This document shows, in pieces, positions 7,151-16,137 of a DNA stretch of 19,679 nucleotides (within the stretch, counting starts at the first letter, position 1; the number at the start of each line of letters is the position of its first letter). Where the stretch lies: contig NVTJ01000015.1 in NCBI GenBank assembly GCA_002401545.1, positions 6,834 to 26,512 on the forward strand, in the 5' to 3' direction. The stretch comes from Alphaproteobacteria bacterium. Its GTDB lineage: Bacteria; Pseudomonadota; Alphaproteobacteria; Sphingomonadales; Emcibacteraceae. The notes beneath the pieces were generated by a model that worked only from the letters and a program-made list of their open reading frames with translations, had not been told where the DNA came from and did not search any database. The position numbers and the translations under genes were made by a program.

Positions 7151-7651
7151 TTACAACTTAATTTTTTCAGCTCTCAATAATTCGTTAAAAGTTAAATGTC
7201 CAACATTTTCAAGCTTGCAAATATCTGGAATTTTTCTCTTAGTTAGTGAATTCATAGAACTGACCTCCATACTTACAACGGGTAGATTAAGAGTCTTGGC
7301 AAGAGCTATAATAGTCATGTCGTTAAGACCAATCGTTCTTGGCGACCTACCTGTATATTCAGAAATAAAATTGTTATATTTGCCATTAAGATCATTTGAT
7401 ATTTCGATATAGCCAGGCCAATTCCAATCGTCTTGGCCAATTTCTAAAAGCATCGTATTTTTATTGACCTTAATAATTTCACCCAGAGGGTTAGGAATTA
7501 AAAGCTGTTCTTCATAAATTTCCAAAGTGACGGCAAAAATACCCTTTACGATCAGTTCTTCAATATTTTCCCAAAGCGAGTTAAATATATCATGAGGTAA
7601 GTCTCCCCAAGGGTTAGAAATTCCAGATGTATCCAAACAATACTTCTTCAT
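7151..7651 (-). CDS. PIN-like DUF4411 family protein, probable toxin of a two-gene module
   Basis: A 166-residue protein recognised as a DUF4411/PIN-like protein. It begins KKYCLDTSGISNPW, with Asp7 in the first acidic position; VTLEIYEEQL supplies Glu44 and Glu47, and GLNDMTIIALAKTLNLPVVS supplies Asp111 with Glu129 following. These are the acidic positions expected of a PIN-type metal-dependent nuclease. Its ATG overlaps the stop of the upstream HTH/metalloprotease gene by one base (TAATG), the close coupling usual for toxin-antitoxin pairs. Its base composition is much more AT-rich than that of the genes around it. RNase activity is inferred from the fold only. It is convergent with the carbonic anhydrase gene, with 65 bp between. 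Confidence 0.72.
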   Translation of the reverse strand: MKKYCLDTSGISNPWGDLPHDIFNSLWENIEELIVKGIFAVTLEIYEEQLLIPNPLGEIIKVNKNTMLLEIGQDDWNWPGYIEISNDLNGKYNNFISEYTGRSPRTIGLNDMTIIALAKTLNLPVVSMEVSSMNSLTKRKIPDICKLENVGHLTFNELLRAEKIKL

Positions 7652-8838
7652 TAAGTCCCCAAATTTTCCCTGATGTCATACAAATGACGAAGGTTTTTAA
7701 TGCCCATGTATTGAGCCGCATTATGATTGGTGATCCTACCCGATGACCACGCTTCAATTACCAAATTTGTATACAATTCCCCATTTTTTGATTGGAACCG
7801 ACTCCCATAATATTTCGATCTGCCAAATGATTTATAATTACTGTCCAGTTCATCAAATTGGACTTTCTTATTATTCCAATAATAGTCAGCTTTGACATAT
7901 TTTAGGTGTACTAGTCTAATAAGCATAGCTTGTGGGCTGACATTAAACATACTTGCTAGATTTTCGAGATCTTCATCGCTTATTACTCCCATTGGTTTTT
8001 TTGGAACCGTCTTGTAAGCTTTTACCAAAATATTTTTTGGCATAAGAAAGGCTGCAGCAAACCTATCGCACCAACGCTCCTCTGGAACTTGATTATACTC
8101 CCTATTTCTAGGACCTGAGACGCCACCTGCTTTTAGTGAAATATGTGCAAATTCATGGACAATAGTAAAAGCTTGAGCCGTTGGTGCTTCGTTACCAATG
8201 ACAATAACTGGAAGTGGAAACTCTGCAATACAGAAGCCACGTATGCCATATGATTTAAGTTTAGATTCTTTAAGCGTAAGAATTCCAACAGATTCCAATT
8301 TTTTGCGAATTAGCATAGGCAATTTATATGCCTCTGCTTTCTTAAGGCTAAATTGTTCTGATTCCTGAAAGTTAACTATTCTTCGTGCGGCTTCTGCTGC
8401 CTCTTCAGTAGAAGTCTTGAGTGAGAAAAATAGATTTTTAGGAATATGGATAGGCTTCTCTCCCAATTCTGAAAAAAGGTCCAAAGCAGAGTGCCTATGA
8501 GCAATAGCCCATTCAATAATAAGTTCTACTTCCCTATTTCTTGATGCGTTAAAAATATCTTTGTGCAAGCGAAAATCTGGAATGGCTTTGATCTGAGATA
8601 GTTTTGGGGGCTGTTTAAGGAAAAACTCCATAAAGGATCGTTGATATATTTTAGCTAGTTTTCTTGTTTGCTTAACTGTCGGTGTAGCTTGATTAGTTTC
8701 CCATGCGACGATTTGTTCAGGCGTTTTTTTGAATTTACTTGCTACATCTTCAATGGACATACCTCGCCAATTCCTAGCCCAAGTCAACATGCTTGGATTA
8801 AGCCAATTCTCGAATTTATCCTTAGTTAGTGCGCTCAT
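7651..8838 (-). CDS. XRE-type HTH regulator fused to an ImmA/IrrE-type (M78) zinc metalloprotease domain
   Basis: A 395-residue protein. An XRE-family helix-turn-helix occupies about residues 14-68 (SIEDVASKFKKTPEQIVAWE). The ImmA/IrrE metallopeptidase domain carries HEFAH at 228-232 and the second motif EERWCDRFAAAFLMP, whose Glu254 matches the family's third zinc ligand. Such fusions are known partners of small toxins and cleave or bind them or a repressor; here the pair is with the PIN-like gene immediately downstream. The frame extends to a TTG at 8856, but the ATG at 8838 is the natural start. Codon use and composition are strongly AT-biased: one sampled line (8281-8340) counts 20 G+C in 60, against 37 in 60 in a sampled line of ubiU (5041-5100). 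This supports recent transfer. It probably autoregulates the pair through its HTH. Confidence 0.88.
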   Translation of the reverse strand: MSALTKDKFENWLNPSMLTWARNWRGMSIEDVASKFKKTPEQIVAWETNQATPTVKQTRKLAKIYQRSFMEFFLKQPPKLSQIKAIPDFRLHKDIFNASRNREVELIIEWAIAHRHSALDLFSELGEKPIHIPKNLFFSLKTSTEEAAEAARRIVNFQESEQFSLKKAEAYKLPMLIRKKLESVGILTLKESKLKSYGIRGFCIAEFPLPVIVIGNEAPTAQAFTIVHEFAHISLKAGGVSGPRNREYNQVPEERWCDRFAAAFLMPKNILVKAYKTVPKKPMGVISDEDLENLASMFNVSPQAMLIRLVHLKYVKADYYWNNKKVQFDELDSNYKSFGRSKYYGSRFQSKNGELYTNLVIEAWSSGRITNHNAAQYMGIKNLRHLYDIRENLGT

Positions 8839-8905
8839 TATTAAAAAATGAATCAATATCTGTAAAATAGCAAGTTTTAAATTCTATAACTAATTTTCAA
8901 TACCC

Positions 8906-9355
8906 TTAGGCCCCCAGACCCACAATCTCCGCCCTGGCCATCAAACCATCCAGATAGGCATGGAAAGCCGCGTGATAGGCTTTGTCTTCCAGATATTGCT
9001 CGATATGGGGTTTGACCAACTCAAAAGGAAGAATCTTGTCAGTCTTTTTATCCATAAAACGGTCTTTATGCTGCGCGTAATAGCGCTCACAGGTCTCGTT
9101 GTCAGGATCCGGCGTGGTGATGATGCCGTCCAGAAGCTGTTGAATGATGGCTTCTGCCTGTTCTTCGCCAAGACTCTCAATCTTCTTGGCAGAAATAATG
9201 TCACGGGCGACGGCATCTTCCAGAAAAAGCTGTTTCACCACCAGTGCGCGGGCAGCAGCGAGCCGAGCCGCGTCCAGGTTCGGAGCAGGATGATTAACCA
9301 TCTCCGTATGAACCTGATCGTCAGTAATCTCACAGTTATTGACAAAGAGCGGCAT
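8906..9355 (-). CDS. PpiC/SurA-type chaperone of the nar operon, parvulin domain apparently missing
   Basis: A 149-residue protein directly after narI. Residues about 10-85 form helices that resemble the SurA/PpiC N-terminal chaperone region, and NETCERYYAQHKDRF (about 86-100) is the link that normally leads into a parvulin domain. It is followed almost at once by LPFELVKPHIEQYLEDKAYH (109-128), which resembles the C-terminal helix normally found after that domain. The roughly 100-residue isomerase core is thus absent without a frame break. Homologues at the end of nar operons are usually about 250 residues. The start at 9355 has AAGGG 6 nt upstream; a TTG at 9370 overlapping narI is less likely. 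No signal peptide is seen, so a cytoplasmic role in nitrate reductase assembly is the best guess. The assignment is by pattern only. Confidence 0.62.
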   Translation of the reverse strand: MPLFVNNCEITDDQVHTEMVNHPAPNLDAARLAAARALVVKQLFLEDAVARDIISAKKIESLGEEQAEAIIQQLLDGIITTPDPDNETCERYYAQHKDRFMDKKTDKILPFELVKPHIEQYLEDKAYHAAFHAYLDGLMARAEIVGLGA

Positions 9356-9361
9356 CAGTAA

Positions 9362-9366
9362 CCCTT
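9362..9366 (-). promoter_or_regulatory. Ribosome binding site for the PpiC-like gene
   Basis: AAGGG on the minus strand lies 6 nt before the ATG at 9355 and just inside the end of narI. It supports the ATG over the in-frame TTG at 9370. Confidence 0.5.
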
Positions 9367-10071
9367 TCAATATCCTCGGCCACGTTTACGCACAATCTGA
9401 TACCCGGACCGGAAAATATATTTCACTGGTACGCTTAACATATGCACAAGCCGGGTGAAGGGAAAGATCAGGAATATGGTCAGCCCCAGAAACAGATGCG
9501 CCTTGAACACCCATGGCTCATGCATGATAAAATCAGAGGCACCACTGCGGAAAGTGACAATATGCTGGGCCCAGTTGCCCAAAGCCACCATGGAGGAGCC
9601 ATCCATATGCTGTGCGGAATAATAGATGGAAATCAATCCCAGTATAAGCTGGATATAAAGCAGCCATAACAGCAGAATATCGGAAAATCTGGATGTGGCC
9701 CGGATGCGCGGGTCGGTCATCCGCCGCCACAGCAACATCGACAGACCGATAAAACAGATGCCGCCCAGAACACCGCCGCCAATCATGGCCATGATCTGCT
9801 TGCCCTCGGTGGTGATCACATAATGATACAGTGATTCCGGGGTGAGCAAACCCACAAGGTGGGTGAAGAACAGCAGGATAATACCGATATGGAACAGGTT
9901 ACTGCCCATGCGCATACCCTTTGAAGTCAGCAACTGGCTGGAGCCTGCTTTCCAGCTGTATTGATCCCGGTCATAACGGAGTATGGACCCCAGAACCATC
10001 ACCATAACGGCAATATAGGGATAAAGGCCAAAGACCAGATGGTTAAGAAAATCTGTTGTAGCTTCAGGCAT
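9367..10071 (-). CDS. narI: Respiratory nitrate reductase gamma subunit, cytochrome b NarI
   Basis: A 234-residue integral membrane protein with five predicted membrane segments. It anchors NarGH to the cytoplasmic face of the inner membrane and takes electrons from quinol. The heme ligands are in place: His61 and His71 (NLFHIGIILLFFTHLVG), and His192 and His210 near the C-terminus (AHLFLGLTIF and RLVHMLS). The spacings of 10 and 18 match E. coli NarI His56/His66 and His187/His205. The RYDRDQYSWKAGSSQLL stretch after the first membrane segment is also typical. The start overlaps the end of narJ by 8 nt. Ubiquinol is a likely donor given the nearby ubiTUV genes. Confidence 0.96.
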   Translation of the reverse strand: MPEATTDFLNHLVFGLYPYIAVMVMVLGSILRYDRDQYSWKAGSSQLLTSKGMRMGSNLFHIGIILLFFTHLVGLLTPESLYHYVITTEGKQIMAMIGGGVLGGICFIGLSMLLWRRMTDPRIRATSRFSDILLLWLLYIQLILGLISIYYSAQHMDGSSMVALGNWAQHIVTFRSGASDFIMHEPWVFKAHLFLGLTIFLIFPFTRLVHMLSVPVKYIFRSGYQIVRKRGRGY

Positions 10072-10780
10072 TTTTCTGGTCTCCAGCTCTTAGTTCATTG
10101 GCAATATTTTGTATTTCCTCAGTTGCCCCTGAAAAGGCATTACAGGTGTTACAGTCAGCTGAATCCACATCACTGTTATCAAAGGCATTGGCCTCTTCCC
10201 ATTCCTTGTCAATATCGTCATGGGTCAGGTTTTCAAGGGGTTCCGCCCTGGCCAGTGCGATCATATCCTGATCAGGTTTGACTTTCGACAGAGCCTCTAT
10301 GGCCTCAAAAACCGCCGCATAGGACGCCCCTCGTTTTTTCAGCTTCACCCCAATAGCTGCGATGACATTGATCGGATCGCCGAGAAAATCCATCGCCTCA
10401 TCCAACGGACAGAGGGAGAGAAATTCCAGAAACAGCGGCAGATAGTCGGGCAGTTCGCCCTTAGACACATAAAAACCCTTCTGTTCATAAGCCTCGGCCA
10501 GATTGACCATAGCCATCCCCCGGTCGCGGCTTTCCCCGTGGATATGTTCAAACAGTTGCAGACAATGCGCCCGCCCCCGGTCAAATAATTCCACATAGCT
10601 TTCCTGAAGATCATAAATCCCGCCGGCCTTCAAGTCTTCGGTAAAGGCCTTGATTTTTTTCAGGTTCCGTGCGGGCAGCAGCTTTTCAAGCTCCAATACC
10701 TGCATCAAATCATCCAGATGCCCTATGAGTTCCTCTTTCGGGTAGGATAGAAGAAGCCCTAAAATTTTGAATGTTTTCAT
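10064..10780 (-). CDS. narJ: Nitrate reductase assembly chaperone NarJ
   Basis: A 238-residue TorD/NarJ-type cytoplasmic chaperone, of normal length (E. coli NarJ has 236). It starts KTFKILGLLLSYPKEELI and contains the family core SYVELFDRGRAHCLQLFEHI (residues 61-80) and GELPDYLPLFLEFLS. NarJ binds the NarG N-terminus and holds apo-NarGH until Mo cofactor and Fe-S clusters are inserted. A good ribosome site (AGGTGAG) lies before the ATG. The gene starts 4 nt after narH and overlaps narI. The acidic C-terminal tail contains a CxxC motif (Cys210, Cys213), which is noted but not interpreted. Confidence 0.96.
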   Translation of the reverse strand: MKTFKILGLLLSYPKEELIGHLDDLMQVLELEKLLPARNLKKIKAFTEDLKAGGIYDLQESYVELFDRGRAHCLQLFEHIHGESRDRGMAMVNLAEAYEQKGFYVSKGELPDYLPLFLEFLSLCPLDEAMDFLGDPINVIAAIGVKLKKRGASYAAVFEAIEALSKVKPDQDMIALARAEPLENLTHDDIDKEWEEANAFDNSDVDSADCNTCNAFSGATEEIQNIANELRAGDQKNA

Positions 10781-10784
10781 AATC

Positions 10785-12335
10785 TCACCTTTGTATCTTT
10801 CCGCTCATGGTATTTTTATGGGTGGAGGTGCCAAACAGATTTGGTCTGCTCTGCCCCCCGTCACCACAACCATTACCAAAGCTGAACCCGCAGGACGAGC
10901 GTTGCTCAAAGGCAATTTCATTATCGAACGGTGTTTTACCGGCATATTCCCGGTGATTGGTCGGAATGACATAGCGGTCTTCATAATTGGCCAGTGCCAT
11001 AATGCGGTACATGTCATCCAGCGTATTTTCATCTAAGCCCACCCGGTCCAGAATGGCCGTATCGGTGACCCCTTCAACGGTTTTACAACGCATGAATTCC
11101 CGCATGGCCAGCATTCTTTCCAGCGCATGAACCACCGGGGCTTCCTTGCCGCCGGTCAGCATATTGGCCAGATACTTCACCGGAATGCGAAGATCCTGTA
11201 CGTTGGGGATAACGCCGCTTTTCTCCAGTCGGCCGTCTTCCATGGCCGACTGAATGGGCGACAAGGGCGGAATATACCAGACCATAGGCAAAGTCCGGTA
11301 TTCAGGGTGCAGCGGGAAAGCCACCTTCCAGTCCATAGCCATCTTGTAAACCGGAGACTCTTTCGCCGCCTGTAACCAACTGTCGGGAACACCGTCTTTT
11401 CTGGCCTGTGCGATGACCTCCGGATCGTGGGGATCAAGGAAAATATCACATTGCGCCTGATAGAGGTCTTCCACATCCTCAGCACTGGCAGCCTCTGAAA
11501 TCCGGTCAGCATCATAGAGCATCACCCCAAGGTAACGGATACGGCCGACACAGGTTTCGGCACAGACTGTCGGGTCCCCGGCCTCAATACGCGGATAGCA
11601 GAAAGTACATTTTTCTGATTTGCCGCTTTCCCAGTTGAAATAAATTTTCTTGTAGGGGCAGCCGCTGACACACATGCGCCAGCCCCGGCATTTTTCCTGA
11701 TCAATCAGGACTATCCCGTCTTCCTCGCGCTTATAGATCGCCCCGGACGGGCAGGCGGCAACACAGGTCGGGTTCAGACAATGTTCACACAGGCGCGGCA
11801 GATACATCATGAATGTATTTTCAAACTCGCCGTAGATTTCCTTTTCCATCTGGCCAAAATTATAATCCTGTGAACGTTTGGAGAATTCACCGCCGAGAAT
11901 TTCTTCCCAGTTGGGGCCCCATTCCAGCTTTTCCATTACTTTGCCGGTAATGGCGGAATGAGGACGGGCGGTTGGTGGGGTGTGAACCTCCGGTGCTTTC
12001 TGAAGCCGTTCATATTCAAAGGTAAACGGTTCGTAGTAATCATCAATTTCCGGCAGGTCGGGATTGGCGAATAATTTTGCCAAAATGCGGAACTTGCCGC
12101 CCATCTTGGGCTTGAGCTTGCCGCCCTCCAGGCGCGACCAGCCGCCGTTCCACTTATTCTGGTTTTCCCAGTCGCGGGGATAGCCCACACCCGGCTTGGT
12201 TTCAACATTATTGAACCAGGCATATTCAACCCCGGCCCGGGATGTCCAGACATTCTTGCAGGTCACAGAACAAGTGTGACAACCGATACATTTATCCAGA
12301 TTCAGGACCATTCCTATTTGAGCACGAATTTTCAT
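10785..12335 (-). CDS. narH: Respiratory nitrate reductase beta subunit NarH (Fe-S)
   Basis: A 516-residue electron-transfer subunit (E. coli 512) with four Fe-S clusters. The first cysteine group is Cys16/19/22/26 (KCIGCHTCSVTCKNVW). Further groups are Cys183/186/191/195 (EHCLNPTCVAACP), Cys216/222/226 with Trp219 in place of the second Cys (CRGWRMCVSGCPYK), and Cys243/246/258/262. The Trp replacement is the hallmark of the [3Fe-4S] cluster in this family. The protein relays electrons from the NarI hemes to NarG at the cytoplasmic side of the membrane. The start overlaps the narG stop by one base (TAATG), so the two are coupled. All ligands are present and nothing points to a defect. Confidence 0.97.
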   Translation of the reverse strand: MKIRAQIGMVLNLDKCIGCHTCSVTCKNVWTSRAGVEYAWFNNVETKPGVGYPRDWENQNKWNGGWSRLEGGKLKPKMGGKFRILAKLFANPDLPEIDDYYEPFTFEYERLQKAPEVHTPPTARPHSAITGKVMEKLEWGPNWEEILGGEFSKRSQDYNFGQMEKEIYGEFENTFMMYLPRLCEHCLNPTCVAACPSGAIYKREEDGIVLIDQEKCRGWRMCVSGCPYKKIYFNWESGKSEKCTFCYPRIEAGDPTVCAETCVGRIRYLGVMLYDADRISEAASAEDVEDLYQAQCDIFLDPHDPEVIAQARKDGVPDSWLQAAKESPVYKMAMDWKVAFPLHPEYRTLPMVWYIPPLSPIQSAMEDGRLEKSGVIPNVQDLRIPVKYLANMLTGGKEAPVVHALERMLAMREFMRCKTVEGVTDTAILDRVGLDENTLDDMYRIMALANYEDRYVIPTNHREYAGKTPFDNEIAFEQRSSCGFSFGNGCGDGGQSRPNLFGTSTHKNTMSGKIQR

Positions 12336-15300
12336 TATGCCAGCTCCTCGTGATCAATATTTTTAGAAACACCGTCTTTCGGTTCATCCAGCCAATCCAC
12401 CTTGTCCATCTTGCGACAGATGACAAATTCATCCCGGTTTGACCCAACCGTGCCATAATAGTTGAAACCGTAAGACAGTTGGGCATAGCCGCCGATCATA
12501 TGGGTCGGCTTGACCACGGCGCGGGTGACAGAATTATGGATGCCGCCGCGCTTGCCGGTCATTTCAGAACCGGGGGTATTGATGGTTTTTTCCTGAGCGT
12601 GATACATCATGCACATGCCTTCGTTAACCCGCTGGGACACGACGGCCCTGCACGCGATGGCACCGTTCACATTGTACAACTCAATCCAGTCATTATCTTC
12701 TACCCCTATTTTCCGGGCGTCAACTTCACTCAGCCAGACAATGGGGCCACCACGCGAGAGAGTTTGCATCAACAGGTTTTCTGAATAGGTACTGTGAATC
12801 CCCCATTTTTGATGAGGGGTAATCCAGTTCAGGGCAATTTGCGGATTGCCGTTGTCTTTGCTGTCAATAACCGGTTTCGTGGTTTTGGTATTGATCGGCG
12901 GTTTATAAACACAGAATCCTTCACCAAAATCCCGCATCCAGCTGTGGTCCTGATAGAATTGCTGCCGCCCGGTGAGGGTGCGCCACGGAATCAGCTCATG
13001 GACATTGGTATAGCCCGCATTATAGCTCACATGCTCATCTTCAAGGCCCGACCATGTGGGCGACGAGATGATTTTGCGCGGCTGGGCCTGAATATCCCGG
13101 AAGCGAATCTTTTCATCCTCTTTCGGTTTTGCCAGATGCTGATGCTTGCGTCCGGTGAATTTCTCCAGCGCACGCCAGGCTTTCACCGCCACCTGACCAT
13201 TGGTTTCAGGGGCCAGTGACAGGATAACCTCGGTCGCGTCAATATCGGTTTCAATACGGGGCATACCTTTGGTCACACCCTCGTCGGTGACGACCCGGTT
13301 TAATTCGCCGAGGAATTTATATTCCGGTTCCGTATTCCAGGCGATGCCTTTACCGCCGTTACCTATTTTGGTCAGGAGCGGCCCAAGGGCGGTGAACTTC
13401 TTGTAAGTGTCGGGATAATTGCGCACCACATCCACATAAGCCGGCATGGTTTTTCCGGGGATGGGATCAATTTCACCCTTGTTCCATTCCTTCACATCAA
13501 GTCCCTGTGCCAGTTCGGCCGGGGTATCATGAAGGATCGGCATCGCCACAACATCGGTTTCTTCGCCCAGATGACCCGGACAGAGTTCAGAGAATTTCTC
13601 GGCCAACCCCTTATAAATGTCCCAGTCACTGCGGCTTTCCCAAGCGGGATCAACGGCGCGGCTTAAGGGGTGAATGAAGGGATGCATATCGGACGTATTC
13701 AGGTCGTTCTTCTCATACCATGTGGCAGAAGGCAGCACGATGTCGGAATAAAGGCAGGTGGTGGACATACGGAAATCCAGCGTCACCACAAGGTCAAGCT
13801 TGCCTTCGGGTGCCTTGTCATGCCAGACAACTTCGCTGGGCCGTGCGGCACCGCGTTCGCCAATATCCTTGCCCAGCACGCCGTTTTGGGTGCCCAGCAG
13901 ATGTTTCAGCATATATTCATGGCCCTTGCCACTGGAGCCCAGAATATTGGACCGCCAGATGAACATATTGCGCGGGAAGTTTTTCGGATTATCCGGGTCT
14001 TCGCAAGACATGCGCAGCGACCCGTCTTTCAGGCGGCCGACAATATATTCTGCGGTCGGCTTTCCGGCGGCCTTTGCAAGCTTGGTGATCTCAAGCGGAT
14101 TCTCTTCCAGTTGCGGTGCCGATGGCAGCCAGCCCATTCTTTCGGAGCGGATGTTACAGTCAATGAGGGAATAATCTTCCCATTTCTTCTTGTCAGCCAA
14201 CGGCGAGAGAATTTCATCCACGCCCAGCTTCTCATAACGCCATTGATTGGCATGGTTATAGAAGAAACTGGTGCCGTTCATATGGCGCGGCGGACGATGC
14301 CAGTCAGTGGCAAAGGCCAAAGGCAGCCATCCGGTTTGCGGACGCAGTTTTTCCTGCCCCACATAATGGGCCCAGCCGCCGCCGGACTTGCCGATACAGC
14401 CACACATAACCAGCATATTGATCACACCACGGTAATTCATATCCATATGATACCAATGGTTCATGGCCGCGCCGATGATGATCATGGAACGCCCCCGGGT
14501 CTTGTCCGCATTGTCCGCGAACTCACGCGCTACCTTGATGACTTTTTCGCGTGATACACCGGTGATTTTTTCCTGCCATGCGGGGGTATAGGGCGCATCG
14601 TCATCATAGCTCCCCGCCACATTGTCGCCGCCGAGACCACTGTCCACACCGTAGTTTGCCAACATCAGGTCAAAGACGGTAGCGACATATTTGTCACCGT
14701 CTCTGGTTTTAACTTTCCGGACCGGAATATTGTGAAACAACACACTGTCATGGTCTGTGGCCGTGAAGATGGGCTGCTCATGCTCCAGATTGCCGAAATA
14801 GGGGAAGCCCACCGACAGGACTTCGTCATGCTTTTGCACCAGTGTTTTCAACGGCCAGATTTCATTGCCGTCCGCCAGATTCTTGGATTCCAGATTCCAC
14901 TGCCCGTCTTCACCCCAGCGCGAGCCAACCGTACCATTGGGGATCACAATCTTATTCGTATTGGCATCAATGACGCATGATTTCCAGTCCGGATTATTTT
15001 CCTGATTTAAGTTGCCGTCAAAGTCAGAGGCCCGAAGGGTCCGGCCCGCCACATACACCCCGTCCTGTTCATCAATCTGAACCAGAAACGGCATATCGGA
15101 ATATTGCCGGGTATAATCGTCAAAATAATCACTCTGGGCATTGGCGTGATATTCAGTCAGGATCACATGCCCCATGGCCATGGCCATGGCGGCGTCCGTA
15201 CCCTGACGCGGGTTCAGCCATATGTCGCTCAGTTTGGCGACCTCACTGTAATCCGGGGTGATGGCCACGGTCTTGGTGCCTTTATAACGCACTTCGGTGA

Positions 15301-16105
15301 AGAAATGGGCGTCAGGGGTCCGGGTTTGCGGCACATTGGAACCCCAGGCCATAATATAAGATGAATTATACCAGTCGGCACTTTCCGGCACATCCGTCTG
15401 CTCGCCCCAGGTTTGCGGCGAAGCCGGTGGCAGATCGCAATACCAGTCATAAAAACTCAAAGATACGCCGCCGATCAGAGACAGATAACGTGACCCTGCC
15501 GCATAGGACACCATGGACATGGCCGGAATGGGAGAAAAACCAACCACCCGGTCAGGACCATAGGTTTTGGCGGTATAGATATTGGCCGCCGCGATGATTT
15601 CATTGACCTCATCCCAACTGGCCCGAACCATACCGCCAAGGCCGCGAACCTGTTTGTAAGAGGTGGCCTTTTCCTTGTCCTCGACAATATTGCCCCAGGC
15701 CGTTACCGGATCGGCATAGACATTCTTCGTTTCCCGCCACAGCTTCAGAAGCCGGCTGCGGATCATGGGATATTTCACCCGTGCCGAGCTGTAAAGATAC
15801 CAGCTGTAGCTGGCCCCGCGGGCGCAACCGCGCGGCTCATGATTTGGCAAATCCGTCCGGGTGCGGGGATAATCGGTCTGCTGGGTTTCCCAGGTCACCA
15901 ATCCGCCCTTGACATAAATTTTCCAGCTGCACGACCCGGTACAATTCACCCCGTGGGTGGAACGCACGACCTTATCATGGGACCAGCGCCCCCGGTAAGC
16001 CCGTTCCCACCCCCGGTCTTCGGAAGTGGTGATACCATGTCCATCTGAAAAGCTTTCCGGCTTTTCTCTGGTGAAAAAAGTAAGTTTGTCCAAAAAATGG
16101 CTCAT
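12335..16105 (-). CDS. narG: Respiratory nitrate reductase alpha subunit NarG (molybdenum)
   Basis: A 1256-residue catalytic subunit (E. coli 1247) that reduces nitrate to nitrite at a Mo-bisMGD centre in the cytoplasm. It starts SHFLDKLTFFTREKPESFSD, a normal NarG N-terminus. The FS0 cluster ligands are His51, Cys55, Cys59 and Cys94 (STHGVNCTGSCSW and EPRGCARGASYS). Asp224 in FYDWYCDLPPASP matches the Mo ligand Asp222 of E. coli. The following stretch ADWYNSSYIMAWGSNVPQTR is close to the enteric sequence. No frame break was seen over the whole length. It follows narK2 by 32 nt with no separate promoter evident. Membrane-bound NarG, not the periplasmic Nap type, is clear from the neighbours. 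Confidence 0.98.
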   Translation of the reverse strand: MSHFLDKLTFFTREKPESFSDGHGITTSEDRGWERAYRGRWSHDKVVRSTHGVNCTGSCSWKIYVKGGLVTWETQQTDYPRTRTDLPNHEPRGCARGASYSWYLYSSARVKYPMIRSRLLKLWRETKNVYADPVTAWGNIVEDKEKATSYKQVRGLGGMVRASWDEVNEIIAAANIYTAKTYGPDRVVGFSPIPAMSMVSYAAGSRYLSLIGGVSLSFYDWYCDLPPASPQTWGEQTDVPESADWYNSSYIMAWGSNVPQTRTPDAHFFTEVRYKGTKTVAITPDYSEVAKLSDIWLNPRQGTDAAMAMAMGHVILTEYHANAQSDYFDDYTRQYSDMPFLVQIDEQDGVYVAGRTLRASDFDGNLNQENNPDWKSCVIDANTNKIVIPNGTVGSRWGEDGQWNLESKNLADGNEIWPLKTLVQKHDEVLSVGFPYFGNLEHEQPIFTATDHDSVLFHNIPVRKVKTRDGDKYVATVFDLMLANYGVDSGLGGDNVAGSYDDDAPYTPAWQEKITGVSREKVIKVAREFADNADKTRGRSMIIIGAAMNHWYHMDMNYRGVINMLVMCGCIGKSGGGWAHYVGQEKLRPQTGWLPLAFATDWHRPPRHMNGTSFFYNHANQWRYEKLGVDEILSPLADKKKWEDYSLIDCNIRSERMGWLPSAPQLEENPLEITKLAKAAGKPTAEYIVGRLKDGSLRMSCEDPDNPKNFPRNMFIWRSNILGSSGKGHEYMLKHLLGTQNGVLGKDIGERGAARPSEVVWHDKAPEGKLDLVVTLDFRMSTTCLYSDIVLPSATWYEKNDLNTSDMHPFIHPLSRAVDPAWESRSDWDIYKGLAEKFSELCPGHLGEETDVVAMPILHDTPAELAQGLDVKEWNKGEIDPIPGKTMPAYVDVVRNYPDTYKKFTALGPLLTKIGNGGKGIAWNTEPEYKFLGELNRVVTDEGVTKGMPRIETDIDATEVILSLAPETNGQVAVKAWRALEKFTGRKHQHLAKPKEDEKIRFRDIQAQPRKIISSPTWSGLEDEHVSYNAGYTNVHELIPWRTLTGRQQFYQDHSWMRDFGEGFCVYKPPINTKTTKPVIDSKDNGNPQIALNWITPHQKWGIHSTYSENLLMQTLSRGGPIVWLSEVDARKIGVEDNDWIELYNVNGAIACRAVVSQRVNEGMCMMYHAQEKTINTPGSEMTGKRGGIHNSVTRAVVKPTHMIGGYAQLSYGFNYYGTVGSNRDEFVICRKMDKVDWLDEPKDGVSKNIDHEELA

Positions 16106-16137
16106 ATCTTTAGTCTCTCATTTAGAATGTCAGTCGT

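Noticed and set aside
9355..9370. TTG at 9370 as the start of the PpiC-like gene
   Set aside because: The ATG at 9355 has AAGGG 6 nt upstream, and the extra five residues add nothing recognisable.
13670..14554. 294-codon open frame on the plus strand
   Set aside because: It lies wholly antisense to narG, has no recognisable domain, and narG is intact with all ligands. It is a shadow frame.
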